Assembly (NCBI GenBank): GCA_000155435.1
Contig: DS990261.1
Location: 921,987 to 985,986 of the forward strand
Reading direction: 5' to 3'
From: Clostridiales bacterium 1_7_47FAA
GTDB lineage: Bacteria; Bacillota; Clostridia; Lachnospirales; Lachnospiraceae
Length of the DNA: 64,000 nucleotides
Both the position numbers and the translations under genes were made by a program. The notes under the pieces are model-generated. The model worked only from the letters and a program-made list of their open reading frames with translations, was not told where the DNA came from and ran no database searches. Each line of letters begins with the position of its first letter. The stretch's first letter is position 1. Positions 28,090 to 37,055 of this stretch are shown here, one piece after another.

Positions 28090-29640
28090 CTGATATTCTG
28101 AAGGGGATTTACCATAGTATTTTTTAAATGCGGCGCTGAAATAAGCCGCATTTTCATATCCCACAAGGGAAGATATTTCATACATCTTCATGTTTGTATT
28201 CTCCAATAGACCTTTCGCCTTTTCCATTCTTATTTTTATCAGATAATCTGTAAAGGTGATGCCGGTTTCATTTTTAAACACCGTACTGAAGTAGGATGTG
28301 CTCAGGCATACGACGTTTGCAACCTCATCAATGGAGAAGGTGGAATGCATATAGTGGTTCTGTATATACGTGAGGGCTGTATCAATCAGGCGGCCATAAC
28401 GGCTTTTATTGCAGCCGATGCTGCTGGAAATCTTAAACAGGTTCTGCTTTAGGTTATCTATGCTGGACTCCAGAGTTCCCCCTGCTGCTATCTTTTTAAA
28501 TTCTTCGATTGGGTTCTGGAATATGTCCTGCAGGTTGATTCCGGATTCACCCAGCTCTTTTATGAGATGGGTATAAAAACTTCCAAGGGAAAATGTCAGA
28601 TAGAGATAGCTTTCACTGCCTTTCTGATACAGCCAGTTCTTAAGATGGTCCAGCTCTTTTTCTATGCCATCCATATTCTGCTCTTTGATAAAAACAATCA
28701 GACGGCTGTCAGGGATTGGGTATTCATGATTATTAGTTGATTCATTAAAAATATAGGATTTTATTTCTTCATAAAATATATCCGCGTTGGAGCCTTTGAT
28801 GAAATGCAGTTTGCAGGCCTCCCTGCAGGTTTTTACACTTTGGTGAAGGTTTCTTACGCCCTGAATGACATCCCCTGAGGCTATACTTACATCACAGAAG
28901 CTTCCCTCATATGGAAACTGCCTGCGTATGGAATCAACAAGGATTTTCCTCTGCATGATAAGTTCCATCTGCGAGGACTCAATGATACAGAGACTGTAAC
29001 TATACTGGTGGGATTCAAGCAGGTAAAAGCTATCTTTTTCCAAAAGCTGGTACAGGGCAGAAAATCTGCGTTCCAGGGTATACCGTATATCATCAGACAG
29101 CTTATCCAGGCTTTGCTCCTCCAGTTCTATCTGGAGAAAACAGCAGAAGGCTTCAGAATCAAAATCAAGTTCGCGCCAGTAATCATCATCCTTGGAAGCA
29201 GGACCCTCGAGAACGGCTGCGTTGAGCAGCAGCTGTGTCATCATCATCCGCTTGTCATGATGGAACTGCCGGCAGTGGGATACTGCATTTTTCAGGACCC
29301 GGTTCATGGAATCCGGTTCAATTGGTTTCAGTATATAATCCAGTGCCCTCAGGTGCATGGCTGTCCTGGCATATTCAAAGTCATCATAGGCGCTGATGAT
29401 AAGGATTACGATATTGGGATTCAGTTCTTTTGCCAGCCGGGATAGCTCCAAACCGTCAATATATGGCATCCGTATATCTGTGATAAGTATGTCAGGCGGA
29501 TGTTCCTTTATCTGCGTCCAGGCTTCCAGGCCATCTGCAGCTGTGCCGGTTAAATGTATTCCCAATTCTTCCCAGCCAATCTGACGGGATAAGCCTTCCA
29601 GTATGATTTCATTATCGTCACATAGTATTGCCTGGAACAA
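28078..29640 (-). CDS. AraC-type response regulator (YesN-like)
   Basis: A 520-aa regulator. The N-terminal receiver domain has CDDNE near the start, phospho-Asp in ILITDIRMPYIDG and KPIE. A long linker of about 250 residues follows. The C-terminal double HTH of the AraC family includes VVCLSTSYFSTVFKNETGITFTDYLIKIRMEKAKGLL and AAYFSAAFKKYYGKSPSEYQ. I prefer the TTG at 29640 as start: GGAG lies eight bases before it and the receiver begins MFQAILCDDNE. An ATG at 29649 sits directly on that ribosome site. It overlaps the sensor kinase gene by 23 bases. It probably activates the neighbouring catabolic genes. Confidence 0.9.
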   Translation of the reverse strand: MFQAILCDDNEIILEGLSRQIGWEELGIHLTGTAADGLEAWTQIKEHPPDILITDIRMPYIDGLELSRLAKELNPNIVILIISAYDDFEYARTAMHLRALDYILKPIEPDSMNRVLKNAVSHCRQFHHDKRMMMTQLLLNAAVLEGPASKDDDYWRELDFDSEAFCCFLQIELEEQSLDKLSDDIRYTLERRFSALYQLLEKDSFYLLESHQYSYSLCIIESSQMELIMQRKILVDSIRRQFPYEGSFCDVSIASGDVIQGVRNLHQSVKTCREACKLHFIKGSNADIFYEEIKSYIFNESTNNHEYPIPDSRLIVFIKEQNMDGIEKELDHLKNWLYQKGSESYLYLTFSLGSFYTHLIKELGESGINLQDIFQNPIEEFKKIAAGGTLESSIDNLKQNLFKISSSIGCNKSRYGRLIDTALTYIQNHYMHSTFSIDEVANVVCLSTSYFSTVFKNETGITFTDYLIKIRMEKAKGLLENTNMKMYEISSLVGYENAAYFSAAFKKYYGKSPSEYQNRR

Positions 29641-31429
29641 AAGTATCATCTCCTTTGAGTTTGGGAATCCGTATGCACACTTCTGTGCCAAATTCCGGCT
29701 CTGATGTAATGGTCAGGCCGTAATTTTTACCGAATAGGATGTGGATGCGTTCATTTACATTGTAAAGACCATAGCCGGAATCACGGCGGTCCGGCTGTAC
29801 GGGAGCCTCCAATTGCTGTCTCAGGTTTTCAAGGACTTTACTGTCCATTCCCCTGCTGATGTCCTGGACAGAAAGTACCAGACTGTCCTGGCATTCGTGG
29901 ATACGTACCTGTATGAAAACCTTCTGGCCTTGCAGGGGGACTGCATGGGCAATGGCATTTTCAACCAAGGGCTGCAACAGCAGCTTTAATGTTTTATATG
30001 AATACAGGACAGGGTCACATTCTATGACATATTCAAACTTTTTGCTGTAAATCATGTTGGTAATGAAGAGATAACTGGTTATGTGGCGCAGTTCCTCACT
30101 GATCGTGATGACCTCATTTCCCTTGCTGAGGGATATTTTGAATAGGGTTGACAGCTCAGCAAGCATTTTTTCCGCATCCCGGTTTTTATCCATCCGCAGC
30201 AGCCACATGATGGAATCCAGGGAATTGTATAGGAAATGGGGCTGTATCTGGGCTTGAAGGGCCTTTAATTCAGAATTCTTAAGCTTTTTCTGCTCTTCAT
30301 AAATCTGGTTTATCAGTTCCTGGGTCCGTTCCAGCATCTGATTGAAATTTTTTCCCAGCTTGCCAAACTCATCTGAGGACGGATAGGTGTACCGGACGGA
30401 AAAATCCCCGTTTTCCACATCCTCCATCATCCTGTATAGGATTTTTACCGGTTTATATACGGATTGTGATATGAGCATGGCAATATATAATGAGGAAAAT
30501 GCAATGATTAATAACAGCAGCATGACAATGTGTGTGATATCCTTGCTGTTCTGTGTCAGGAAGCCCCTGTCTATGATACCGGCTATCCTCCAGTTGGAAT
30601 TCCTTAATGTACGGCTTACTACCAGGTATGTAGAATCCGGCACTACCATGGACTTGCCGATGGTACTGCCGGTGGATTGCAGTATATTGGACACCAGATT
30701 TTGGGAGATATCAATGGGATAGTGCAGGTTATTGCCCGCATTGGATTGGAACAGGACATCCCCGTTCTGGTCAATGATGCATATGATGCCATTGCTTAAA
30801 CTGTGTTTTATTTTCTGTGTGATAGTATCCTCTTTTATGTCGGCCGCCACGATTCCATTTACCATGCCGGAGGCCTTATCGATTACGGGCAGCCCCACCG
30901 TTATGAAATTGTCGCTGATGGAACTCCGGACAATGAAACTGCCCTCATGGGATGGGAACCAGGTGGCTTCCCCGCTGCCTGCAATCGACCTGTACCATGA
31001 GGTTTCCCTCTGGTCCTCGGACTTAAAGGAATAATAATTGGACTTGTACCGTCCTCCATTCTGGCCAAGGACATACACGCCGAATATATCCTTGCGGTAG
31101 GTCGAGATGGAGGCAAGGTCCATGCTTCCAGCTAAATCGTTGGAATATTGGTCACTGATGGAAGTAAAATCCATGCGCAGATATTGCTGCATTTTGATGT
31201 CTCCCGTCAGCATGCTGCAAAGACTCCATGTGTCATTTAACAGGCTGTCGATATCATCGCAGACCAGGTCAATTGTTTCAATGGAGGAGGTTTCTGTCAT
31301 ATTGATTATGAATTTGGTATACAGATGATAGGCAGCAATCCCTACCAGCAGGACTGGAATACAGGAAAGCGTAACAAAGGATATCAGCAGTTTCCTGCGA
31401 AATGAAAGATGCCGGAAGAACTTTTTCAT
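29618..31429 (-). CDS. Sensor histidine kinase (YesM/LytS-type)
   Basis: A 603-aa kinase. Transmembrane helix 1 (about 13-37) is followed by a large extracellular double-Cache-like sensor region (about 40-290), a second helix (about 297-322), HAMP (SVYKPVKILYRMMEDVENGDF) and the His_kinase domain with QIQPHFLYNSLDSIMWL. The ATPase domain has LVENAIAHAV and SGYGLYNVNERI. YesM-type kinases detect extracellular carbohydrates or related compounds, often with a binding protein. Here a membrane-anchored binding protein is encoded just upstream (31502-32512), making a three-part sensory set with the AraC-type regulator. Confidence 0.92.
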   Translation of the reverse strand: MKKFFRHLSFRRKLLISFVTLSCIPVLLVGIAAYHLYTKFIINMTETSSIETIDLVCDDIDSLLNDTWSLCSMLTGDIKMQQYLRMDFTSISDQYSNDLAGSMDLASISTYRKDIFGVYVLGQNGGRYKSNYYSFKSEDQRETSWYRSIAGSGEATWFPSHEGSFIVRSSISDNFITVGLPVIDKASGMVNGIVAADIKEDTITQKIKHSLSNGIICIIDQNGDVLFQSNAGNNLHYPIDISQNLVSNILQSTGSTIGKSMVVPDSTYLVVSRTLRNSNWRIAGIIDRGFLTQNSKDITHIVMLLLLIIAFSSLYIAMLISQSVYKPVKILYRMMEDVENGDFSVRYTYPSSDEFGKLGKNFNQMLERTQELINQIYEEQKKLKNSELKALQAQIQPHFLYNSLDSIMWLLRMDKNRDAEKMLAELSTLFKISLSKGNEVITISEELRHITSYLFITNMIYSKKFEYVIECDPVLYSYKTLKLLLQPLVENAIAHAVPLQGQKVFIQVRIHECQDSLVLSVQDISRGMDSKVLENLRQQLEAPVQPDRRDSGYGLYNVNERIHILFGKNYGLTITSEPEFGTEVCIRIPKLKGDDTFVPGNTM

Positions 31430-31501
31430 GTAGGCCAGTTTCCCTTTCTGTTTTCGGGCTTAATGGGGGCGATATCCATGCTTTGCAGGGGCATGGGCGG
31501 C

Positions 31502-32512
31502 TTAATAAGCAGTGAGCGAATATTCGGCTGCATTTTCAGCGGTAATGATGCGATAGGGTATCATGACCGTGGGGAAGGGCTTATATCCCCGTTCTTTCTG
31601 TTGGATTAGAGAGGCAACGATGAATCCCCAGCGGGGATTGCTTTCTACTGTCCCAAGATATTCGCCTGCAATGATAGCCTTACATACATCCTGAATGCCA
31701 TTGATGGAGACGATTGATATCCTGCCAGGGGCCAGCCCTGCCACTTTAATTGCCTGCAGGGCGCCCAGTCCGTCTTCATCGCTGTGGGCGAATACCGCAT
31801 CAATGGGCTGACCGGAGGTGGAAGCTTTGATGAGTGCATTTTCCATGGCCTTCTGGGCGGTTACACGGTCGAAGTTCCCATACTCAATATCTATGATTTC
31901 CATGTTGGGGTACTGCTGCAGTGCCTGATGGAACCCTTTTGAGCGGGCTTGGGCACCGGGAGAACTCTCTGTGCCATAAATCTCTACTATCCTGCAGGGG
32001 GTATCACCAAACTTTTCTGCCAGAAGGTCTGCACATATCTGCCCCTCTTTGAGATAGTCTGCTGAGATAAGGGAAATATAATAGCTCTGGTCAATGGTTT
32101 CTGCTGACTGGTCAATCAGGATAACAGGAATGTCTGCTTCTTTTGCATCCTGGAGTACAGGGGCGAGTGAAGCAAGGTCGGCAGGAACAATGACCAGGTA
32201 GTCCACCTTCTCGCGGATCAGACGGTGTATGTCCTCCACCTGCCATTCAACAGTATACCGTTCGGGTTCGTGGTAGATAAAGTCCATGCCATTGGGAATC
32301 AAGGCTTCCCGGAAGCTGTTTATCTGTGCCGTCCTCCATGGATTATCGGTCTCTATCTGTGAAAAGCCTACACGGAGTCCGGGAGTATCAATTGATTCAG
32401 GAACCCAGCTTACGGGCTGATTGGATGTATTATAAAGAGTTATCCCAAGAAGGGTACACAAAATAAAAATGACTATAAGGCACCAGTGTTTCTTAAACAG
32501 GGACATAGGCAT
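31502..32512 (-). CDS. Membrane-anchored RbsB/LacI-type substrate-binding protein
   Basis: A 336-aa protein. An N-terminal uncleaved-looking hydrophobic helix (CLIVIFILCTLLGITL) and a periplasmic-binding-protein type I fold follow: LRVGFSQIETDNPWRTAQINSFREAL, DYLVIVPADLASLAPVL, AVFAHSDEDGLGALQAIKVAG and SINGIQDVCKAIIAGEYLGTVE. No lipobox is clear. Its ATG overlaps the TGA of the cyclase gene (TGATG), implying coupled translation; an ATG at 32506 is the alternative. It lies upstream of the YesM/YesN pair on the same transcript, away from the ABC genes. A role as the ligand receptor for the kinase is likelier than transport. Confidence 0.85.
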   Translation of the reverse strand: MPMSLFKKHWCLIVIFILCTLLGITLYNTSNQPVSWVPESIDTPGLRVGFSQIETDNPWRTAQINSFREALIPNGMDFIYHEPERYTVEWQVEDIHRLIREKVDYLVIVPADLASLAPVLQDAKEADIPVILIDQSAETIDQSYYISLISADYLKEGQICADLLAEKFGDTPCRIVEIYGTESSPGAQARSKGFHQALQQYPNMEIIDIEYGNFDRVTAQKAMENALIKASTSGQPIDAVFAHSDEDGLGALQAIKVAGLAPGRISIVSINGIQDVCKAIIAGEYLGTVESNPRWGFIVASLIQQKERGYKPFPTVMIPYRIITAENAAEYSLTAY

Positions 32513-33180
32513 CAGTATTCGGCCCACATGGTAATGGGGGAACTGTCAATTCCTTCAATGATGAGTGGGACAGCTGCAGTCTTTTTCATGAAGCCGGATG
32601 GGAGGCCCTTCATATTGACATCTTCTATGATACAGATGAAATTATCGTGATACATCCCAAGCATGATCTGATGCGCCAGGTCACCGTCAAGGGTATCACT
32701 GTAGGATGCCAGGGATATGAAATCCAGTGCAACCGCCTTCAGATGTAAATGGTTATCCTGAAAATACCTGGCAGTACTGCTGCTGATGGCAGGCCCGTTT
32801 TGTTCATAGGTTTCCGGCTGGTCCAGCCGGTACTTCCAGAAGCCGGTGCGGATGAGCAGCAGGTCAGCTTTTTTTAGTTCCCTCTCATATGGAATGATAT
32901 CCTCTGGAATGATTTTTTCCCCTGGCTTTTTAGGGATGTCAATCAGCAGGGGATTGTGATAGAAGAAGCGTTCCATGGGCAGTTTGTCCAGAGATACACC
33001 TTTGTCATAAAAATGCATGGGTCCATCCAGATGGGTTCCGTAATGATTGAAGAGATGTATGGTGCATGTATTGGCAATGTCACCGCTGGAAATTGAATTG
33101 TAAGGTTCCAGGCTGAACGTTGGATTGCCAGGCCATGCAGGCTGCTTTTGCTTTATTGGATATGATAGTAATTGATACAT
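32512..33180 (-). CDS. Cyclase-family (kynurenine formamidase-like) metal hydrolase
   Basis: A 222-aa protein of the cyclase / KynB-like superfamily. The metal motif HYGTHLDGPMHF (about residues 46-57) is the family's HxGTHxDxPxH. ALDFISLASY and a late acidic residue in CIIEDVNMKGLP complete the usual active site. Characterised members hydrolyse N-formyl amides, isatin or cyclic amides and lactones. GGAGGGGGTTTT precedes the ATG. It is the first gene of the sensory operon reading leftward from the promoter at 33223-33251, and it is divergent from the amidohydrolase and ABC operon. This suggests that both hydrolases act on one imported compound. Confidence 0.88.
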   Translation of the reverse strand: MYQLLSYPIKQKQPAWPGNPTFSLEPYNSISSGDIANTCTIHLFNHYGTHLDGPMHFYDKGVSLDKLPMERFFYHNPLLIDIPKKPGEKIIPEDIIPYERELKKADLLLIRTGFWKYRLDQPETYEQNGPAISSSTARYFQDNHLHLKAVALDFISLASYSDTLDGDLAHQIMLGMYHDNFICIIEDVNMKGLPSGFMKKTAAVPLIIEGIDSSPITMWAEY

Positions 33181-33222
33181 AAAACCCCCTCCTTTTGATT
33201 CGATGTCCTATAAGTTGATACC

Positions 33223-33251
33223 ATTAAAGCACGATTTGTAAAGTGCGTCAA
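33223..33251 (-). promoter_or_regulatory. Promoter of the cyclase/sensor operon
   Basis: On the minus strand, TTGACG (33251-33246), 17 bases, then TTTAAT (33228-33223). The divergent region to 33386 should also hold the rightward promoter; TATACT at about 33315 is a possible -10 box. Confidence 0.65.
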
Positions 33252-33386
33252 TAAGATAGGATGAAATCAAAACATATTCCAATCAAATCATATATACATA
33301 AAAAATTGGTCAGAGTATACTAAAAACATCCTAAAAAGTCATAAGGCAGGGGCAAAATTAACAAATACATGACAGGGGGTTATAAA

Positions 33387-34298
33387 TTGAAAGTAATTGA
33401 TATACATGCTCATGTATATGAAAAGGTAGCTGGGATTACCCGGGGGAAACCCATGTCATCTACTGTATTAGGGAGGGTGTCCATTGGCAATGAACAAGTT
33501 CAGTTTCTCCCTCCGGCATTTGAAAAGAGCCGTTCCACCACAGAAATGCTGATTGCATATATGGACTGGTGCGGTATCGAAAAAGCCATCCTGATGCCGA
33601 ATCCGTATTATGGATATCACAACCAATATTTTGTCCGCAGTGTACAGCAGTACCCGGACAGGCTGAGAGGCGTGGCCCTGGTAGATATCATGGAAGGGCA
33701 GCTGGCAGCAGAAAAGCTGGCAGCTATTTATGATGAAGGTATTCTTTTTGGGTTCAAGGTAGAGGTGGACAGTACATTTCAGTGTGCACCTGGAACCAGG
33801 CTTACGGATGCCAGGCTTGCTCCTGTGTGGGACTGTTGTAATCAGTATCACCAGCCTGTATTCCTGCATATGTTCCGGACCCAGGACATAGCAGATGTCA
33901 GGTATCTGGCGTCCTCATACCCGGATATCATGTTTGTATTGTGCCATATGGGAGCGGATGCATGCTTCGGGAAAGGAATGCCGGCAGATAATTACAGGGA
34001 GGTCCTGAGCATTGTGAAGGATGCTGATAATATCTATATGGATACGTCTACGGTGCCGGTTTATTTTGAGGAAGAGTATCCATGGCCGGCAGCGGTCAAT
34101 ATCATTGAGGAAAGCTACCGTCATGTGGGACCGGAAAAACTGATGTGGGCATCTGATTATCCGGGTATGCTGAATCATGGAACCATGAAACAGCTGATTC
34201 ATCTGGTTGGGAAACAATGCGTGAATATACCTGTATCCCATCGAAGGATGATAATGTCAGAAAATGCCCAGAGGCTGTTTTTCAGCAATTATAAATAA
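33387..34298 (+). CDS. Amidohydrolase-family protein (metal-dependent TIM barrel)
   Basis: A 303-aa enzyme of the amidohydrolase 2 type. It opens MKVIDIHAHVYE with the HxH metal motif on strand 1. It also has FGFKVEVDS, a His in PVFLHMFRTQD, CHMGADACFG and the terminal Asp in MWASDYPGMLNHG. Relatives include gamma-resorcylate decarboxylase, 2-pyrone-4,6-dicarboxylate hydrolase and sugar-lactone or uronate enzymes, so either hydrolysis or decarboxylation is possible. The TTG at 33387 is chosen because AGGGGGT lies six bases upstream and the product then begins like its family. The ATG at 33369 has no ribosome site. It is the first gene of the Rbs-type transporter operon. Confidence 0.82.
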   Translation: MKVIDIHAHVYEKVAGITRGKPMSSTVLGRVSIGNEQVQFLPPAFEKSRSTTEMLIAYMDWCGIEKAILMPNPYYGYHNQYFVRSVQQYPDRLRGVALVDIMEGQLAAEKLAAIYDEGILFGFKVEVDSTFQCAPGTRLTDARLAPVWDCCNQYHQPVFLHMFRTQDIADVRYLASSYPDIMFVLCHMGADACFGKGMPADNYREVLSIVKDADNIYMDTSTVPVYFEEEYPWPAAVNIIEESYRHVGPEKLMWASDYPGMLNHGTMKQLIHLVGKQCVNIPVSHRRMIMSENAQRLFFSNYK

Positions 34299-34333
34299 CA
34301 ATAAACAAGAAAATAAAAAGGAGAAGATGAATT

Positions 34334-35452
34334 ATGAGAAAAGTATTTATCATGGGATTGGCAGCAGCAATGGCAATGGGTCTGAGCGCATGCGGTTCAA
34401 ACAAAGCACCAGAGACAACGGCTGCTCCTGCGGCGGCAGAAACCACTGCAGAAGAATCTGGGAAGGAGGAGACTACAAAAGCCCAGGTTTCCTCAGAGGC
34501 GGCAAAGCCCTCCAATGATGGGGGATATGTAGTAGCACTCTGCAATTATTCCATCGGCAATTCATGGAGGGCGCAGATGGAGCAGGAATTCGTGGCAGAG
34601 GCTGAGAAGCTGAAGGCTGAAGGTGTGGTAAGTGAATACTACATAACGAATTCCAATGATGATATTAATAAACAGATAAGTGACATGCAGGATTTAATTA
34701 CAAAGAAAGTGGATGGCATTGTAATAACCGCAGCATCGCCTACGGCCCTTGCGCCTGCGGTGGAGGAGGCTACAGAGGCGGGGATTAAGGTAGTATCATT
34801 TGATAACGTGGTGGATACGGACGAGCAGGTGGCAACGGTAGGGATTGACCAGACAGAGTTTGGACGTGTGTGCGCGGACTGGCTGGTGAAAAAACTGGAT
34901 GGAAAAGGGAAAATCGTGGTTTTAAACGGTATTGCAGGAACTGCAAATGATACCATGCGCTGGAATGGCGCAGAAGAGGTGTTCAAGCAGTATCCGGATA
35001 TTGAAATCCTGGGTTCTGCCAATGCTTCATGGGATTATGCACAGGGCAAGGCCGCCATGGAATCCATGCTGTCCGCATATCCTGAAATTGATGGCGTGTG
35101 GTCCCAGGGCGGAGCCATGACCCAGGGAGCAATTGATGCATTTATTGCAGCGGGACGGAAGCTTGTGCCAATGACCAGTGAAGGCAATAATGGGGCATTG
35201 CGGGCCTGGATAGAAAACAGGGATAATGGATTATCCTGTATAGCGCCGTCAGACCCCACTTATTCGGGTGCGGAGGCACTCCGTACGGTCATTAAATCAT
35301 TGGATGGTGAGGAGGTGCCAAAGCGTGTGACATTGGATATACCGGTTGTGACTGAGGACAATGTGGATAAGTATTATCGTCAGGATATGCCTGATAGTTT
35401 CTGGGTATTCACGGAACTGGATGACGCAGCGCTTCAAAAGCTTTATAAATAG
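34334..35452 (+). CDS. RbsB-type substrate-binding lipoprotein
   Basis: A 372-aa lipoprotein. The signal ends in the lipobox LSAC (about residue 19), followed by a Thr/Ala/Glu linker. The type I binding fold includes GYVVALCNYSIGNSWRAQM, DGIVITAASPTALAPAVEEA, VVSFDNVVDTDEQVATVG and VWSQGGAMTQGAI. Proteins of this group bind monosaccharides, polyols and small aglycones. The aromatic- and glycine-rich substitutions leave the ligand open. It is followed by an intercistronic terminator-like hairpin, then the ATPase and two permeases, so it should be made in excess of them. Confidence 0.92.
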   Translation: MRKVFIMGLAAAMAMGLSACGSNKAPETTAAPAAAETTAEESGKEETTKAQVSSEAAKPSNDGGYVVALCNYSIGNSWRAQMEQEFVAEAEKLKAEGVVSEYYITNSNDDINKQISDMQDLITKKVDGIVITAASPTALAPAVEEATEAGIKVVSFDNVVDTDEQVATVGIDQTEFGRVCADWLVKKLDGKGKIVVLNGIAGTANDTMRWNGAEEVFKQYPDIEILGSANASWDYAQGKAAMESMLSAYPEIDGVWSQGGAMTQGAIDAFIAAGRKLVPMTSEGNNGALRAWIENRDNGLSCIAPSDPTYSGAEALRTVIKSLDGEEVPKRVTLDIPVVTEDNVDKYYRQDMPDSFWVFTELDDAALQKLYK

Positions 35453-35474
35453 GCAGATTGTCTGAAGGTGATGG

Positions 35475-35501
35475 ACAGGCCGATGCAAATCGGCCTGTTT
35501 T
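35475..35501 (+). terminator. Intra-operon attenuator hairpin after the binding-protein gene
   Basis: ACAGGCCGAT (35475-35484) pairs with ATCGGCCTGT (35489-35498), followed by TTTTGT. Partial termination here would raise binding-protein levels relative to the ATPase and permeases. Confidence 0.75.
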
Positions 35502-35528
35502 GTACATAAGCTTTAAAGGAGGTTTACC

Positions 35529-37055
35529 GTGGCTGAAGAGATATTAAAGATGGTCAATATAACGAAACGATTTGCTGGAATCACTGCCCTGGACCAGGTC
35601 CGGTTTTCATGTAACAAGGGGGAAGTCCATGTCCTGGCAGGAGAGAATGGGGCGGGTAAGAGCACTATCCTTAAAATCCTGGCAGGCATACATCAGGCGG
35701 ACGAGGGGGAGATTTACTTCCATGGAAAAAAGGTGACGATCAGGAATCCGGAACAGTCCCAGAAACTTGGAATTGCCATGGTGTTTCAGGAATTGACATT
35801 GGTGGGGGAAATGACGGTCTGGGAAAACATCTACCTAAACCAGGAACCGGTCAGCTTCTTGGGAAGGATTGATAAAAAAGGAATTAAAAAAAATATACAG
35901 GCAGCCATGGAACGTTACAAAATCCATATCGACCCGGATGCTTTGGTAAAAAATCTTTCGGTTGCAGAGCAGCAGATGGCGGAAATACTTAAAATCCTGG
36001 TCAGGGATCCGGAATTGATCATTTTGGATGAACCGACCTCTGCCCTTGCCAAAAAGGAGGTCATGCAGCTGTACCAGATTGTCCGGAATCTGATAGCGGA
36101 TGGAAAGACCATTATTTTCATATCCCATCGTTTGGAAGAACTGTTTGAATTAGGGGACCGTATAACTGTTTTAAAGGATGGGATGTATATCGGGACCAGG
36201 AATATGGGGGATATGAATGAAGATGATTTAATCCGGATGATGGTAGGGCGTTCCCTTAGTAATATATTTCCCCCGCCTATATGTGATGTGGATGAAAGCC
36301 AGGTTATATTTGAAGTGAAAAACCTGTCCGACACAGGACGGAAGCTGGATCATGTAAGCTTTCAGGTACATAAGGGAGAAATATTAGGAATCGCGGGGCT
36401 TCAGGGCCATGGACAGACAGAACTGCTCAATGCCATCAGCGGCCTTCATCAGCTGGAAGAAGGCGAAATCATTGTTAACGGTAAGAGGGCGAATATCAAA
36501 AATGCAGGGCAGGCTATTGCTAACGGGATTGCGCTTGTACCGTCTGACCGGAAAAACCAGGGGCTGATGCTGGAACTTTCCAACCGGCATAACCTATCCA
36601 TATCCAGTATGAAAAAGCGCATGAAGGCATGTTTCATTGACAGGAAGGCGGAACAGGCTTTTGGGGAGGTTATGACAGCCAAACTTTCCATCAAGATGGG
36701 GAGTCTGGAACTGCCCGTATCCAGTCTGTCAGGCGGGAACCAGCAAAAGGTTGTCCTTGGAAAGGAACTGGCCACCGAACCACGTGTGATTCTGTTTGAT
36801 GAACCCACCAGGGGGATTGATGTGGAAGCGAAAAGGGAATTCTATCAGATCATGCATGACCTGGCGGCCCAGGGAGTCGCAGTGGTGATGAATTCCAGTG
36901 ACATGATGGAAGTGATTGGTATGAGCAGCCGCGTGATGGTCATGTATGAGGGAAGAACATCCGGAATGCTGGATAAAGATGAATTAACAGAAGAACTGAT
37001 TATGCAGCTTGGAATGGGGATGGGGAAGGATAGGAAGGCAGGTGCAAGGGCGTGA
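35529..37055 (+). CDS. RbsA-type ABC transporter ATPase (two NBDs)
   Basis: A 508-aa duplicated ATPase of the ribose/galactose type. NBD1 has Walker A GENGAGKST, signature LSVAEQQMAEI and Walker B LIILDEPTSALA. NBD2 has the degenerate Walker-A region GLQGHGQTEL, signature LSGGNQQKV and Walker B ILFDEPTRGIDV. Degeneration of the second Walker A is normal for RbsA. A GTG start at 35529 follows GGAGGTTTACC. The end overlaps the first permease start by four bases. It powers import of the ligand bound by the lipoprotein encoded upstream. Confidence 0.95.
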   Translation: MAEEILKMVNITKRFAGITALDQVRFSCNKGEVHVLAGENGAGKSTILKILAGIHQADEGEIYFHGKKVTIRNPEQSQKLGIAMVFQELTLVGEMTVWENIYLNQEPVSFLGRIDKKGIKKNIQAAMERYKIHIDPDALVKNLSVAEQQMAEILKILVRDPELIILDEPTSALAKKEVMQLYQIVRNLIADGKTIIFISHRLEELFELGDRITVLKDGMYIGTRNMGDMNEDDLIRMMVGRSLSNIFPPPICDVDESQVIFEVKNLSDTGRKLDHVSFQVHKGEILGIAGLQGHGQTELLNAISGLHQLEEGEIIVNGKRANIKNAGQAIANGIALVPSDRKNQGLMLELSNRHNLSISSMKKRMKACFIDRKAEQAFGEVMTAKLSIKMGSLELPVSSLSGGNQQKVVLGKELATEPRVILFDEPTRGIDVEAKREFYQIMHDLAAQGVAVVMNSSDMMEVIGMSSRVMVMYEGRTSGMLDKDELTEELIMQLGMGMGKDRKAGARA

